A stretch of DNA of 64,000 bases. It comes from Pseudomonas wenzhouensis. GTDB taxonomy: Bacteria; Pseudomonadota; Gammaproteobacteria; Pseudomonadales; Pseudomonadaceae. How positions within the stretch are numbered: position 1 is the first letter of the stretch; each line of letters begins with the position of its first letter. Below, one piece after another: positions 32,887 to 47,035 of the stretch. The notes under the pieces were generated by a model. That model was not told where the DNA came from. It searched no databases and saw only the letters and a list, made by a program, of their open reading frames with translations. The DNA lies in the NCBI RefSeq assembly GCF_021029445.1, contig NZ_CP072610.1, forward strand, positions 3,658,001 to 3,722,000. The letters run 5' to 3'. The position numbers were made by a program, and so were the translations under genes.

Positions 32887-34386
32887 ATGGCGCACAACGA
32901 TTCCCAAAGCGTAGATGTGGTGCTGGTTGGCGCCGGCATCATGAGCGCGACCCTGGGCGTATTGCTCAAGGAACTCAATCCCGGCCTCACGCTGGAAGTG
33001 GTAGAGCTGCGCGAGTCCGGCGCAGTGGAAAGCTCCAACCCCTGGAACAACGCCGGCACCGGTCACGCCGCGCTGTGCGAGCTGAACTACACCCCGGAAG
33101 GTGCTGACGGCAGTATCGACATCAAGAAGTCGGTCAGCATCAACGCCCAGTTCGAGGAGTCCAAGCAGTTCTGGGCCTACCTGATCGAGAAAGGTGCGAT
33201 CAACGCGCCGAAGACCTTCATCAACCCGGTGCCGCACATGAGCTTCGTGCGCGGCAACAGTGGTATTGCCTTCCTCAAGAAGCGCTTCGAGGCGCTGCGG
33301 CAACATCACGCCTTTGCTGAGATGGAATACACCGAGGATCGCGCCACCATCGCCGAATGGGCACCGCTGCTGATTCCAGGCCGTGACGCCAACGAGCCAC
33401 TGGCGATGACCCGCGTACAGGCCGGTACCGACGTCAACTTCGGTGCCGTCACCGAGCAGATGCTCGCCTACCTGACCAATCAGCCCAACGCCAAGGTCAC
33501 CTGCAACCAGAGAGTCACCGACCTCAAGCGTGATGGCAAAGGCTGGCTGGTGGACATCAAGGACACCCGCTCCGGTGCCACGCGCCAGCTCAGAAGCAAG
33601 TTCGTCTTCCTCGGTGCCGGCGGTGGCGCGTTGCCGCTGCTGCAGCTATCCGGCATCCCCGAAGGTAAAGGCTTCGGCGGCTTCCCGGTGAGTGGCCAGT
33701 GGCTGCGTTGCGACAACCCGGAAATCGTCAAGCAGCACCAGGCCAAGGTCTACAGCCAGGCTGCCGTGGGCTCGCCGCCGATGTCGGTGCCGCACCTCGA
33801 CACCCGCGTGGTCGATGGCAAGAAGTCCCTGCTGTTCGGCCCGTATGCCGGCTTTACCACCAAGTTCCTCAAATACGGCTCGTTCCTCGACCTGCCGCTA
33901 TCGGTACGCCCCAACAACCTCGGCCCGATGCTGGCGGTGGCGCGCGACAACATGGACCTGACCCGCTACCTGATCAAGGAAGTGATGCAGTCCGAAGCGC
34001 AGCGCCTGGAAACCCTGCGCGGCTTCTACCCCGAAGCCAAGGCCGAGGACTGGCGCCTGGAAGTGGCCGGCCAGCGCGTGCAGATCATCAAGAAGGATCC
34101 GAAGAAAGGCGGCATCCTGCAATTCGGTACCGAACTGGTAGCGGCTGCTGACGGCACCATCGCTGCCCTGCTCGGCGCCTCGCCGGGCGCTTCGGTGACG
34201 GTGTCGATCATGCTCGACCTGATTCGCCGCTGCTTCCCCGAGCAGGCCAAGAGCGAAGAATGGCGCAGCAAGCTGGACGAGATCTTCCCGGCCATGGCCG
34301 ACGTCCTGTCGCAGGATGCCGAGCGCTTCCATGCGGTGCAGAAGCAGTCGAACCAGCGCCTGCAACTCGATACCCCCAGCGCCTGA
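32887..34386 (+). CDS. mqo: Malate:quinone oxidoreductase
   Basis: The 499-residue FAD enzyme starts [21 protein letters not shown] (dinucleotide motif), then [20 protein letters not shown], typical for Mqo, and has [17 protein letters not shown] and [16 protein letters not shown] later. It oxidises malate to oxaloacetate and passes electrons to the quinone pool at the inner membrane. GGAGAGAGG precedes the ATG. A strong terminator ends the single-gene unit. Confidence 0.97.
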   Translation: MAHNDSQSVDVVLVGAGIMSATLGVLLKELNPGLTLEVVELRESGAVESSNPWNNAGTGHAALCELNYTPEGADGSIDIKKSVSINAQFEESKQFWAYLIEKGAINAPKTFINPVPHMSFVRGNSGIAFLKKRFEALRQHHAFAEMEYTEDRATIAEWAPLLIPGRDANEPLAMTRVQAGTDVNFGAVTEQMLAYLTNQPNAKVTCNQRVTDLKRDGKGWLVDIKDTRSGATRQLRSKFVFLGAGGGALPLLQLSGIPEGKGFGGFPVSGQWLRCDNPEIVKQHQAKVYSQAAVGSPPMSVPHLDTRVVDGKKSLLFGPYAGFTTKFLKYGSFLDLPLSVRPNNLGPMLAVARDNMDLTRYLIKEVMQSEAQRLETLRGFYPEAKAEDWRLEVAGQRVQIIKKDPKKGGILQFGTELVAAADGTIAALLGASPGASVTVSIMLDLIRRCFPEQAKSEEWRSKLDEIFPAMADVLSQDAERFHAVQKQSNQRLQLDTPSA

Positions 34387-34400
34387 TCGTCACGCACAAA

Positions 34401-34422
34401 AAACCGCCCTTCGGGGCGGTTT
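34401..34422 (+). terminator. mqo/creA terminator
   Basis: AAACCGCCC pairs with GGGCGGTTT around TTCG and is followed by TTTTT. Confidence 0.9.
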
Positions 34423-34442
34423 TTTTATGAACGCTGATCGGG

Positions 34443-34904
34443 TTACGGCTGAGCCCACGGCAGAATCGGGATGGCCGTCACCGCATTCTGCGGGCTGCCC
34501 TCGATCACCCGGTCACTGTAGACCAGATACACCAGCGTGTTGCGCTTGGCGTCGAAGAAACGCACCACCTGCATGGTCTTGAACACCAGCGAAGTGCGTT
34601 CCTTGAACACCTCCTCACCGTCCTTGAGTGTGCCCTTGAAGGCAATGGGGCCGACCTGGCGACAGGCGATGGAAGCCTCGGCACGATCCTCGGCCAGGCC
34701 CAGACCACCCTTCACGCCACCTGTCTTGGCGCGCGACAGATAGCAGGTCACACCCTCGACCTTGGGATCATCGAAGGCCTCGACGACGATCTTGTCGTTC
34801 GGCCCGACCCATTTGAACACCGTCGACACCTCGCCGATGGTTTCAGCCAATGTCAGACCGGGCAGCATAAGCAGCCCCAGCACTACTGCCTTGAACGGAC
34901 GCAT
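34443..34904 (-). CDS. creA: CreA family exported protein
   Basis: From ATG 34904 (AGGAG upstream) the 153-residue protein has a signal peptide ([15 protein letters not shown]) followed by [21 protein letters not shown] and [16 protein letters not shown], the CreA signature. Periplasmic, function unknown. The longer frame upstream runs through a repeated palindromic element and is not coding. It sits downstream of proB, separated by that repeat. Confidence 0.9.
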   Translation of the reverse strand: MRPFKAVVLGLLMLPGLTLAETIGEVSTVFKWVGPNDKIVVEAFDDPKVEGVTCYLSRAKTGGVKGGLGLAEDRAEASIACRQVGPIAFKGTLKDGEEVFKERTSLVFKTMQVVRFFDAKRNTLVYLVYSDRVIEGSPQNAVTAIPILPWAQP

Positions 34905-34914
34905 ACATGCTCCT

Positions 34915-35070
34915 AGAACCTGTTCACGATTTCGCGAGCTAGTGCCATACAAGACAAAAACAGGCGAGGAAGCGGAGTGTACTTCTGTACATGAGCATTC
35001 GACCGGGCTGGCGCTCCAGCCTGTTTTTAACGCAGTAGGGCCGACGCGCAGCAAATCGTGTACCGGTTCT
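34915..35070. repeat. 156-bp MITE-like palindromic element between creA and proB
   Basis: The ends AGAACCtGttCACGATTT and AAATCGTGtaCcGGTTCT are imperfect inverted repeats, with further pairing inside (AAAAACAGGC at 34959-34968 with GCCTGTTTTT at about 35024-35033). No gene fits it. Its last base is the first base, on the plus strand, of the proB stop codon. The sequence looks like dispersed repeats seen in related Pseudomonas genomes, from memory and not checked. Confidence 0.6.
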
Positions 35071-36188
35071 CAGACGAGGATCAGATTGTCGCGGTGCACC
35101 AGCTCCGGCTCATCGACATAGCCCAGCAGCTTCTCGATGGCATCGGACGGCTGGCCGATGATCTTCTGCGCTTCCAGCGCACTGTAGTTGACCAGGCCAC
35201 GGGCAATCTCGCGACCATCAGGCGATACGCAGACCACCATCTCGCCACGGCGGAAGCTACCCTGCACCGCCTTCACGCCGACCGGCAGCAGGCTCTTGCG
35301 ATCCTGGCTCAGCGCCTTCACCGCCCCAGCGTCCAGCACCAGGGTGCCACGGGTCTGCAAATGGCCAGCCAGCCACTGCTTACGCGCCGCCAGCAGGCCA
35401 CGCTCAGGGGCCAACAACGTGCCCAGGCGCTCGCCGCCCTTGAGGCGGGCCAGCACCTGCTCGATGGCACCGCCGACGATCACCGTATGCGCGCCGGAAC
35501 GCGCCGCCAGGCGCGAGGCACGCAGTTTGGTCTGCATACCGCCACGTCCCAGCGCACCACCGACACCACCGGCCACGGCATCCAGCGCCGGGTCATCGGC
35601 ACGGGCTTCAAAGATCAGCTCGGCATCGGGATTGTGGCGCGGGTCGGCGTTGTACATGCCGTCGCGGTCGGTGAGGATTACCAGCAGGTCGGCTTCCACC
35701 AGGTTGGCCACCAACGCTGCCAGGGTATCGTTGTCGCCGAAGCGGATTTCATCGGTGACCACGGTGTCGTTCTCGTTGATCACCGGGATCACATCGAGAT
35801 TCACCAGCGTGCGCAAGGTGCTGCGTGCATTGAGGTAGCGCTTGCGGTCGGACAGATCATCATGGGTCAGGAGGATCTGCGCGGTACGCATGCCATGCTC
35901 GGCGAAGCTCGACTCCCAGGCCTGCACCAGGGCCATCTGGCCAATCGCAGCAGCGGCCTGCAGCTCGTGCATCGCGCTAGGTCGGCTGGTCCAGCCCAGG
36001 CGGCTCATGCCCGCCGCCACCGCACCGGAAGACACCAGCACCAGCTCGACGCCCTGCTCACGCAGCGCCACCATCTGCTTGACCCATACCGCCATGGCCG
36101 CACGATCCAGGCCACGCCCGTCAGCGGTCAGCAGCGCACTGCCGATCTTCACCACCCAGCGCCGCGCGCCGGTCACCTTGTCACGCAT
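35070..36188 (-). CDS. proB: Glutamate 5-kinase
   Basis: The 372-residue enzyme has an amino-acid kinase domain ([11 protein letters not shown] start; [44 protein letters not shown]-like [12 protein letters not shown]) and a C-terminal PUA domain ([14 protein letters not shown] to the end). It phosphorylates glutamate, the first step to proline. It follows obgE in the same orientation as usual in Pseudomonas. The stop codon coincides with the end of the palindromic repeat. Confidence 0.96.
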   Translation of the reverse strand: MRDKVTGARRWVVKIGSALLTADGRGLDRAAMAVWVKQMVALREQGVELVLVSSGAVAAGMSRLGWTSRPSAMHELQAAAAIGQMALVQAWESSFAEHGMRTAQILLTHDDLSDRKRYLNARSTLRTLVNLDVIPVINENDTVVTDEIRFGDNDTLAALVANLVEADLLVILTDRDGMYNADPRHNPDAELIFEARADDPALDAVAGGVGGALGRGGMQTKLRASRLAARSGAHTVIVGGAIEQVLARLKGGERLGTLLAPERGLLAARKQWLAGHLQTRGTLVLDAGAVKALSQDRKSLLPVGVKAVQGSFRRGEMVVCVSPDGREIARGLVNYSALEAQKIIGQPSDAIEKLLGYVDEPELVHRDNLILV

Positions 36189-36237
36189 GATCTTCCAACC
36201 TTAGCCAGAAAATGATGGGGCCCGCCCCACCTACAAA

Positions 36238-36259
36238 AACGCCGCAATTAAGCGGCGTT
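36238..36259 (-). terminator. obgE terminator
   Basis: AACGCCGC pairs with GCGGCGTT around AATTAA; the T run lies on the minus-strand side (complement of 36235-36239). Confidence 0.8.
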
Positions 36260-36269
36260 GGAAATTTGC

Positions 36270-37547
<1,278 letters not shown>

Positions 37548-37586
37548 CTAGCGGATCGGGCAAGCGAACCAAAGATACATAAACAA

Positions 37587-37615
37587 AAAAGCCCCGTCCT
37601 ACGGACAGGGCTTTT
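37587..37615 (-). terminator. Terminator between rpmA and obgE
   Basis: AAAAGCCCcGTCC pairs with GGACaGGGCTTTT with one mismatch, followed on the minus strand by T residues. It may attenuate read-through from rplU-rpmA into obgE. Confidence 0.7.
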
Positions 37616-37630
37616 CCAGCGCGTAGGCGA

Positions 37631-37888
37631 TTAGGCCTGAACGACGCTCACGTAGCGACGGCCGAAAGCGCCCTTCACTTCGAACTTGACCACGCCTTCG
37701 ACTTTAGCGAAGAGGGTGTGATCTTTGCCCATGCCCACGCCGAAACCCGGGTGGAACTCGGTGCCGCGCTGACGAACGATGATGTTACCGGCCTTGATGA
37801 CCTGACCACCGTACATTTTCACGCCAAGGCGTTTACTTTCGGAATCGCGGCCGTTACGGGTAGAACCGCCAGCTTTTTTATGTGCCAT
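37631..37888 (-). CDS. rpmA: 50S ribosomal protein L27
   Basis: The 85-residue protein begins [20 protein letters not shown], the L27 N-terminus that reaches the peptidyl-transferase centre, and has [13 protein letters not shown]. It is cotranscribed with rplU, 36 bases downstream of it. Confidence 0.98.
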   Translation of the reverse strand: MAHKKAGGSTRNGRDSESKRLGVKMYGGQVIKAGNIIVRQRGTEFHPGFGVGMGKDHTLFAKVEGVVKFEVKGAFGRRYVSVVQA

Positions 37889-37924
37889 GAGTCAATACTC
37901 CTAAAAAGGATCGGGGCCGACGAA

Positions 37925-38236
37925 TCAGGCCTGGATACCGGTGATTTTGATCTCAGTGAACCACTGACGGTGGCCCTGACGCTTCATGTGGTGCTTACGA
38001 CGGCGGAACTTGATGATGCGCACTTTGTCGTGACGGCCTTGCGACACGACTTCGGCAACCACTTTAGCGCCGTCTACGACCGGAGCGCCGATTTTAACGT
38101 CGTCGCCGTTGCCGATCAGCAGAACGCGATCGAAAGTCACGGCTTCGCCGGTGGCGACTTCGAGCTTCTCGATCTTGAGGAATTCGCCTTCGGTGACTTT
38201 GTATTGCTTGCCACCAGTAACAATTACTGCGTACAT
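37925..38236 (-). CDS. rplU: 50S ribosomal protein L21
   Basis: From ATG 38236 the 103-residue protein starts [20 protein letters not shown] and ends in the basic [16 protein letters not shown] region that binds 23S rRNA. First gene of the rplU-rpmA-obgE-proB group; the promoter lies in the gap shared with ispB. Confidence 0.98.
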   Translation of the reverse strand: MYAVIVTGGKQYKVTEGEFLKIEKLEVATGEAVTFDRVLLIGNGDDVKIGAPVVDGAKVVAEVVSQGRHDKVRIIKFRRRKHHMKRQGHRQWFTEIKITGIQA

Positions 38237-38482
38237 GGTAAATCTCCGTTGATCCTGCTCACCCAGCGCTTTAGAAAAGTCGTTATTGGCTGGCATGGCT
38301 GCTTGGGGCCGGAAGTGACACCCTTGCAATTGCGTAAGGCAGGGAAATGCCCAGGGGGAAGTTCAGGGTGCGCGATTGTACGCAAGCGCCGAACGCCGCG
38401 CAAGGGCCGCAAGTGCTCGCCTTGACAGCCCCCACCCCGCCACCTAGCATGCCGCGCAACCTCAAAGGAGCACCAGTCGCCG

Positions 38483-39451
38483 ATGCAACCCCAGGCTTTC
38501 TACCGCGTGGTAGCGGACGATTTCACCGCCGTCGATGGCATCATTCGCCAACAGGTGGTTTCCCGCGTGCCGCTGGTGGAGAAGATCGGCGACTATATCA
38601 TCTCCGCTGGCGGCAAGCGCCTGCGCCCATTGCTGGTGCTGCTCAGCGGTCGCGCCTTGGGTTACCAGGCAGACGATCTGCGCCTGCTGGCCGCCACCAT
38701 CGAATTCCTGCACACCGCCACCCTGCTGCATGACGACGTGGTCGACATGTCCGACATGCGCCGCGGCCGCAGCACCGCCAATGCGCAGTGGGGTAACGCA
38801 CCAAGCGTACTGGTGGGCGACTTCCTTTATTCACGCTCGTTCGAAATGATGGTCGAGCTCGGCTCCATGCCCGTGATGAAGATTCTCTCCCACGCCACCC
38901 GCGTGATCGCCGAAGGCGAAGTGCTGCAGCTATCCAAGGTACGCGACGCCAGCACCACCGAAGAGACCTATATGGAAGTCATCCGCGGCAAGACCGCGAT
39001 GCTGTTCGAGGCCTCGACTCACGCTGCCGCCGCCCTAGCCGAAGCCAACGAGGCACAGCGCGAAGCCCTGCGTACCTTCGGCGACCATCTGGGTATCGCC
39101 TTCCAGTTGGTCGACGACCTGCTCGACTACAAGGGCGATGCAGCCGAGCTGGGCAAGAACGTCGGTGACGATCTCGCCGAAGGCAAGCCGACCCTGCCAT
39201 TGATCTACACCATGCGCGAAGGCACCGAAGAACAGGCTGCCCTGGTACGCCGCGCCATTCAGAAAGGCGGCATCGAAGACCTGGAAAGCATCCGCACCGC
39301 AGTGGATGCCGCCGGCGCCCTGGAGTACACCGCACAACTCGCTCGCGATTACGCCGAACGCGCCATTGCCTGCCTGGAAGTGCTGCCGGCCGGCGAATAT
39401 CGCGATGCACTGATCGAATTGAGCCGTTTCGCCGTCGCTCGTACGCATTAA
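38483..39451 (+). CDS. ispB: Octaprenyl/polyprenyl diphosphate synthase
   Basis: The 322-residue trans-prenyltransferase has both aspartate-rich motifs, LLHDDVVDMSDMRRG (first DDxxD, here DDVVD) and QLVDDLLDYKGD (second), plus GGKRLRPLL. It makes the polyprenyl tail of ubiquinone. It is divergent from rplU as in many gamma-proteobacteria. AAAGGAG is 12 bases before the ATG, a rather long distance. Confidence 0.95.
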   Translation: MQPQAFYRVVADDFTAVDGIIRQQVVSRVPLVEKIGDYIISAGGKRLRPLLVLLSGRALGYQADDLRLLAATIEFLHTATLLHDDVVDMSDMRRGRSTANAQWGNAPSVLVGDFLYSRSFEMMVELGSMPVMKILSHATRVIAEGEVLQLSKVRDASTTEETYMEVIRGKTAMLFEASTHAAAALAEANEAQREALRTFGDHLGIAFQLVDDLLDYKGDAAELGKNVGDDLAEGKPTLPLIYTMREGTEEQAALVRRAIQKGGIEDLESIRTAVDAAGALEYTAQLARDYAERAIACLEVLPAGEYRDALIELSRFAVARTH

Positions 39452-39525
39452 GCCCAGCGGTGCGCGTGACGCACCCTAAAGTCCAAGTACAGGCCGCCGC
39501 TCGCAGGGTGTGCACTGACAGAAAC

Positions 39526-39556
39526 AAAAACGCCCCGAACCAGTCGGGGCGTTTTT
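39526..39556. terminator. Bidirectional terminator ispB/FabG-like gene
   Basis: AAAAACGCCCCGA pairs with TCGGGGCGTTTTT around ACCAG; T runs on both strands. Confidence 0.9.
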
Positions 39557-39573
39557 CGTTCAGGCCTGGCGGA

Positions 39574-40332
39574 TTACAGACGCAGGCCGCCGTCCAGCTC
39601 CAGAATACGACCGGTGTAGTAGTCGTTTTCCAGGATGTAGGCCACCGAATGGGCGATCTCGGCCGGCTTGCCCATGCGCTTGAGCGGAATACCCGAAGTC
39701 ATCTTCTCCAGGGCTTCCGGCTTCATGCTGCCGGTCATCTCGGTTTCGATGAAGCCCGGCGCCACGCCTGCGACGCGAATGCCGTAGCGCGCCAACTCCT
39801 TGGCCCAGACCACGGTATCGGCAGCGACGCCGGCCTTGGCGGCGGAGTAGTTGGCCTGGCCCATGTTGCCTGCCCGGGAAATGGAGGAGATATTGATGAT
39901 CGCGCCTTCGTTCTTCAGCTCGATCATCTTCGCCGCCACTTCACGGGTGCAGAGGAACACGCCGGTCAGGTTGACGTCGATCACCGCCTGCCACTGCGCC
40001 AGGCTCATCTTGGTCATCTCGCCATCTTTCACGCGGATGGTCAGGCCATCACGCAGGATGCCAGCATTGTTGACCAGGCCGTTGATGGCGCCGAAGTCAT
40101 CGGCCACCTGGGCAACCATATGGTTCACCTGCTCTTCATCGGCGACATTGCACAGATAGGCACGGGCGTCACCACCAGCGGCCTTGCAGGCAGCCACGGC
40201 TTCGTCGAGTTTTTCCTGGTTCAGATCGACCAGCGCCAGCTTGGCGCCCTTGGCCGCCAGGTACTCACCCATGGCGCGACCCAGCCCCTGGCAACCGCCC
40301 GTGATGATGATGACTTTGTCTTTCAGTTGCAT
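39574..40332 (-). CDS. FabG-like short-chain dehydrogenase/reductase
   Basis: The 252-residue SDR has the NAD(P)-binding VIIITGGCQGLGRAMG, LVNNAGIL, and the catalytic set Ser in INISSISRAGN with Tyr/Lys in YSAAKAG. It resembles 3-oxoacyl-ACP reductases, but the main fabG usually lies in the fab cluster. This is likely an extra reductase whose substrate is unknown. It is divergent from the HugZ-like gene. Confidence 0.85.
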   Translation of the reverse strand: MQLKDKVIIITGGCQGLGRAMGEYLAAKGAKLALVDLNQEKLDEAVAACKAAGGDARAYLCNVADEEQVNHMVAQVADDFGAINGLVNNAGILRDGLTIRVKDGEMTKMSLAQWQAVIDVNLTGVFLCTREVAAKMIELKNEGAIINISSISRAGNMGQANYSAAKAGVAADTVVWAKELARYGIRVAGVAPGFIETEMTGSMKPEALEKMTSGIPLKRMGKPAEIAHSVAYILENDYYTGRILELDGGLRL

Positions 40333-40440
40333 CGCTTTATCCCCTCAAGGTGCAGCATTTACCGACCCCGCTGATGCCCGCTAACCGCTATGCTAGGGCG
40401 TCTGTCCGTTTCTGACGGATTCTTTGCGAGGAGTCATAAG

Positions 40441-41175
40441 GTGAGCGTGAAAGCCGGCAAGCATGCACGAGAATTGCTGCTCAAGGAATACCGTGGCGTG
40501 CTCAGCACCCACTCCAAGGCCATGCCGGGTTTCCCTTTCGGATCGGTAGTGCCCTACTGCCTGGACGCCGAAGGCCGGCCGCTGATCCTGATCAGCCGTA
40601 TCGCCCAGCACACCCATAATCTCGGGCAGGACGCCAAATGTTCGCTATTGGTCGGCGAACGTGGCGCAGAGGATGTGCAGGCGGTCGGTCGCCTCACTCT
40701 GCTCGCCGAAGCACGACAGTTGCATGACGAGAGCGAAATCGAAGCGGCCGCCCAGCGTTATTACCGCTTTTTCCCCCAGTCGCGCGACTACCACCGGGCG
40801 CATGATTTCGATTTCTGGCGGTTGGAGCCGGTGCGCTGGCGTTTCATCGGCGGCTTCGGCGCCATTCACTGGCTCGACCAGGTGACCCTGGCCAATCCCT
40901 TCGCGACAGACGGTAGCGAAGCGAGCATGGTCGAGCACATGAATGAAGATCACGCCAAGGCCATCGCCCATTACGTCGAACTGGCCGGCCTGCCGCAGCA
41001 CGAACCGGCGCAGATGGTCGGTGTCGACAGTGAAGGCTTTCACCTGCGCATCGGCCAGAGCCTCTACTGGCTGGCCTTTCCAACATCCTGCAACAACCCG
41101 GGGCAAGTACGCGAAGCCCTGGTAACGCTGGCTCGCGCCGAGAGCTGGCCGACCAGCGGTGCACCTTCAGCTTGA
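40441..41175 (+). CDS. HugZ-like heme-utilization/PNPOx-fold protein
   Basis: From GTG 40441 (GAGGAG eight bases before it) the 244-residue protein has a PNPOx-like split barrel (GVLSTHSKAMPGFPFGSVVPY, ISRIAQHTHNLGQDAKCSLLV) and a C-terminal DUF2470 domain (HMNEDHAKAIAHYV). HugZ members bind or degrade heme. No heme operon is nearby, so its precise role is uncertain. Confidence 0.8.
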   Translation: MSVKAGKHARELLLKEYRGVLSTHSKAMPGFPFGSVVPYCLDAEGRPLILISRIAQHTHNLGQDAKCSLLVGERGAEDVQAVGRLTLLAEARQLHDESEIEAAAQRYYRFFPQSRDYHRAHDFDFWRLEPVRWRFIGGFGAIHWLDQVTLANPFATDGSEASMVEHMNEDHAKAIAHYVELAGLPQHEPAQMVGVDSEGFHLRIGQSLYWLAFPTSCNNPGQVREALVTLARAESWPTSGAPSA

Positions 41176-41239
41176 ATTCAGGCCACCGCCCCATACTTAA
41201 CTCCTACTGGAAGCCCACTTCCGCCAAGGACCCACTGAA

Positions 41240-41689
41240 ATGCGCGCCTTTTTGTTTCTCTTCCTGCTGTTCCCGATCATAGAGCTGGCCCTGCTGATCA
41301 AGGTCGGCAGCGCGATTGGCGTGCTGCCCACCCTGCTGCTGATCATCGGCACCGCGATTCTCGGCAGCGTGCTGCTGCGCGTCGCCGGAGTCGCCACTGC
41401 CTGGTGCGCCCGTGAAAAACTCTCGCGTGGCGAGCTGCCCGAGCAGGAAATGCTCGAAGGCCTGCTGATTGCCGTCGGTGGTGGCCTGCTGCTGCTGCCA
41501 GGCTTCATCAGCGACATCTTCGGCGTGCTCTGCCTGTTCCCCTTCACCCGCCGCCTGCTGGTCGGCAAGATTCGTCGCCGCGCCCAGGAACAAGCCATGC
41601 GCCAGCGCGCCTTCTTCGACGACCAGGCCGCCCGCAGCGGCAAGACCAACCCCAACGTGCTCGAAGGCGAGTACGAGCGCCGCGACTGA
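41240..41689 (+). CDS. fxsA: FxsA family membrane protein
   Basis: The 149-residue protein starts MRAFLFLFLLFPIIELALLIKVGSAIGVL, has a second membrane pair (TLLLIIGTAILGSVLLRV; GGGLLLLPGFISDIFGVLCLFPF) and a basic cytoplasmic tail. FxsA overproduction relieves F-plasmid exclusion of phage T7 in E. coli. It lies upstream of groES, its usual neighbour. Confidence 0.9.
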   Translation: MRAFLFLFLLFPIIELALLIKVGSAIGVLPTLLLIIGTAILGSVLLRVAGVATAWCAREKLSRGELPEQEMLEGLLIAVGGGLLLLPGFISDIFGVLCLFPFTRRLLVGKIRRRAQEQAMRQRAFFDDQAARSGKTNPNVLEGEYERRD

Positions 41690-41702
41690 TCCATACAGCG
41701 CT

Positions 41703-41761
41703 GTAGGAGCCGGCTTGCCGGCGATCTCTCTTGGACTGATCGCCGGCAAGCCGGCTCCTAC
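41703..41761. repeat. REP palindrome
   Basis: A 24-bp perfect inverted repeat (41703-41726 and 41738-41761) begins GTAGGAGCCGGCTTGCCGG. The same family recurs at 46966, 48415 and, changed, at 52900. It sits between fxsA and the groES promoter. Confidence 0.9.
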
Positions 41762-41803
41762 GCAAATCCGCCCCCTGCAGCACAAAAAATTTCACCCCCG
41801 CCC

Positions 41804-41829
41804 CTTGAAATACCCTTGCCCGCCCACAT
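41804..41829 (+). promoter_or_regulatory. Sigma-32 heat-shock promoter of groES-groEL
   Basis: CTTGAAA (41804-41810) and CCCACAT (41823-41829), 12 bases apart, match the RpoH -35 and -10 elements. No CIRCE palindrome is visible, as expected for Pseudomonas. Confidence 0.75.
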
Positions 41830-41978
41830 GTAGCAGTCACCGCAAGGTACCTGCCCGCTGAGGCAGTCCAACTTTCGCAGTACGCCCAGCGTGCCGCACC
41901 CGGCCTCGCCGGATTTTACAAACCCGCCGACCACACAGAGTCGGCAAGTTGGCCATCAATTGTTAGGAGAGATCGACA

Positions 41979-42272
41979 ATGAAGCTTCGTCCTCTGCATG
42001 ACCGCGTCGTGATCCGTCGCAGCGAAGAAGAGACCAAAACCGCAGGCGGCATCGTGCTGCCGGGTTCGGCCGCCGAAAAGCCGAACCAGGGTGAAGTCGT
42101 TGCCGTCGGTACCGGTAAGGTTCTGGATAACGGCGAAGTCCGTCCGCTGGCCGTCAAGGTCGGTGACAAGGTGGTATTCGGCCCCTACTCCGGCAGCAAC
42201 ACCGTCAAGGTCGACGGCGAAGACCTGCTGGTCATGGGCGAGCACGAAATCCTCGCTGTCATCGAAGCCTGA
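41979..42272 (+). CDS. groES: Co-chaperonin GroES
   Basis: The 97-residue protein begins [21 protein letters not shown] and contains the mobile loop [18 protein letters not shown]. It caps GroEL in protein folding. AGGAGA lies before the ATG. First gene of the heat-shock operon, 48 bases before groEL. Confidence 0.98.
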   Translation: MKLRPLHDRVVIRRSEEETKTAGGIVLPGSAAEKPNQGEVVAVGTGKVLDNGEVRPLAVKVGDKVVFGPYSGSNTVKVDGEDLLVMGEHEILAVIEA

Positions 42273-42308
42273 TTCCCACGCATCTCCGTTTAACCTTCAA
42301 GAATTTGA

Positions 42309-43967
<1,659 letters not shown>

Positions 43968-43994
43968 GCCGACCGGCTCCCTCGCTGTACCCAG

Positions 43995-44017
43995 AACCCC
44001 GCGCTCGTCGCGGGGTT
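43995..44017 (+). terminator. groEL terminator
   Basis: AACCCCGCG pairs with CGCGGGGTT around CTCGT, followed by TTTT. Confidence 0.9.
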
Positions 44018-44207
44018 TTTTATGCGCGCCGTTCAGTGAAACCGTCATGTCGCCGTATCGGCTAATGGTCTAAAGCCAGCATGGACAGCAGCGCCCGATA
44101 CAGGCATCGTGCTGGCTTATTTTTTGTTACAACTCCGAAGGTCAGAATGCCATTTTGGTAGTTGAACCTCTGGCGCCTCCTGAAAATAAGCATAAGAAGA
44201 GCAAAAA

Positions 44208-44897
44208 ATGCCCCTTGATAGCGCGAACGATATTCCACAGCAGGCCTTCCAGCACTGGTGGCAACGACAAGGCGACTGGGTCGAACCCCCAAACGCACGG
44301 CGCGGCGGCGAAAGCGGCGTGCAGCGCTTGCTCGATCACAGTGGCGTGCTCTACGCCAAACGCCAGATCGGCCATATCTACCGTAGCCTGCTGCACCCCG
44401 GAGGCCGCCCGACGGTATTACGCGAACGCAATGCACTGCAGGCTCTCGATGCACTCGGCGTCTCCGTGCCACATCTCGTCTACTGCGGCGTGGAGCATGA
44501 TCCGCAACAGGGCTGGCGCGGGCTGCTGGTAACCGAAGCCCTGCAGGGCTTCGAGGATATCGAACACTGGTATGCCCAGGGTGGACGCCAGCTCTGCGGT
44601 GAGGCGGCGCATGCCAGGCTGCTACAGAAAATCGGCACAACCCTGGCGCGTATGCACCGGGGGCGCTGGCAGCATGGCTGTCTGTATGCCAAGCACATCT
44701 TCGTCAAGCTGAGCGATGGTGAACCCCAGGTAGCCCTGCTCGATCTGGAAAAAAGCCGTCGGCGCTGGAGTAGCCGGCGCGCGGCACGCCACGACTTGCG
44801 CCAACTACGTCGGCACAGCCCGTGGAGCGATAGCGACTGGGCACAGATACTGACGGGCTATGCACACATATTCCCCGGCGGCCCGGACAAGCTCTGA
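44208..44897 (+). CDS. inaA: InaA-like lipopolysaccharide-kinase family protein
   Basis: The 229-residue protein has a small protein-kinase-like fold: YAKRQIGHIYRSL (Lys), LRERNALQALDALG, then LARMHRGRWQHGCLYAKHIFVKL (catalytic-loop-like) and VALLDLEKSRRRW (DxE metal-site-like). It belongs with InaA/WaaP-type kinases that act on LPS core sugars or respond to weak acid. The LPS biosynthesis cluster is not nearby, so InaA is the better match. Confidence 0.75.
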   Translation: MPLDSANDIPQQAFQHWWQRQGDWVEPPNARRGGESGVQRLLDHSGVLYAKRQIGHIYRSLLHPGGRPTVLRERNALQALDALGVSVPHLVYCGVEHDPQQGWRGLLVTEALQGFEDIEHWYAQGGRQLCGEAAHARLLQKIGTTLARMHRGRWQHGCLYAKHIFVKLSDGEPQVALLDLEKSRRRWSSRRAARHDLRQLRRHSPWSDSDWAQILTGYAHIFPGGPDKL

Positions 44898-45025
44898 AAC
44901 GTACACAGGCATCTGCGGCGCTCGGCTCATCAAAGCGTAACCATTCGTCAGGAAACTCTTGAGCTTGATCCGCTTCGACTAGGGTTATCCAAACACGTCG
45001 CCAGCACTTTCAAAGGCTTAGCAAG

Positions 45026-45259
45026 ATGAAACTAGAAATCGCTAGAGGTTTATTCCTCGTCGCGGCCTTGGGCCTGACAGCTGTCGCTGCAGCCGCCTGG
45101 GAGCAGCCCGGCCCACGGGTACTGGAGAGCCGTAATTGCGGCATGACGCCCTGCCCCATCGTGCCGGTACGTAAACAGGCACAACCAGAAATAGAGCCTG
45201 ACGCCAACCTGCTGCTGTTCATGCTTGGTCTGCGCACGGCCATGAAAGGCGAGCAATAA
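45026..45259 (+). CDS. Small exported protein, unknown
   Basis: The 77-residue protein has a signal sequence (RGLFLVAALGLTAVAAAAW) and then a short region with two cysteines (SRNCGMTPCPIVPV) that could form a disulfide. No family is recognised. The ribosome site is weak (AAAGG about 8 bases before the ATG). Confidence 0.5.
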   Translation: MKLEIARGLFLVAALGLTAVAAAAWEQPGPRVLESRNCGMTPCPIVPVRKQAQPEIEPDANLLLFMLGLRTAMKGEQ

Positions 45260-45395
45260 GGTACTGCCTGCCCGGACTGTGCTCCGGGCCGACAAAGGGT
45301 TCGGGGACTCGTCAATTGATCGTCGCCATGCTCCGGCCGTAGCGACAAGCGCACCCACCCAGAGCGCGGGTGCGATCGAATACGCCAGCAACGAA

Positions 45396-45421
45396 AAAGG
45401 CCGGTCTTGCGACCGGCCTTT
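45396..45421 (-). terminator. Terminator behind bauC
   Basis: AAAGGCCGGTC pairs with GACCGGCCTTT around TTGC; the A run at 45394-45398 gives T residues on the minus strand. Confidence 0.85.
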
Positions 45422-45441
45422 GGTTTACCACTTGCGCTCAC

Positions 45442-46938
<1,497 letters not shown>

Positions 46939-46965
46939 GGGTAGCTCCTGAACGTAATGCATGTG

Positions 46966-47019
46966 GTAGGAGTCGGCTTGCCGGCGATCTTTTTTAATCG
47001 CCCGCAAGCGGGCTCCTAC
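46966..47019. repeat. REP palindrome between bauC and bauA
   Basis: GTAGGAGTCGGCTTGCCGGC and GCCCGCAAGCGGGCTCCTAC form an imperfect pair enclosing TTTTTTAA; same family as at 41703. Confidence 0.8.
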
Positions 47020-47035
47020 AGGAATGGGGGCGCGA

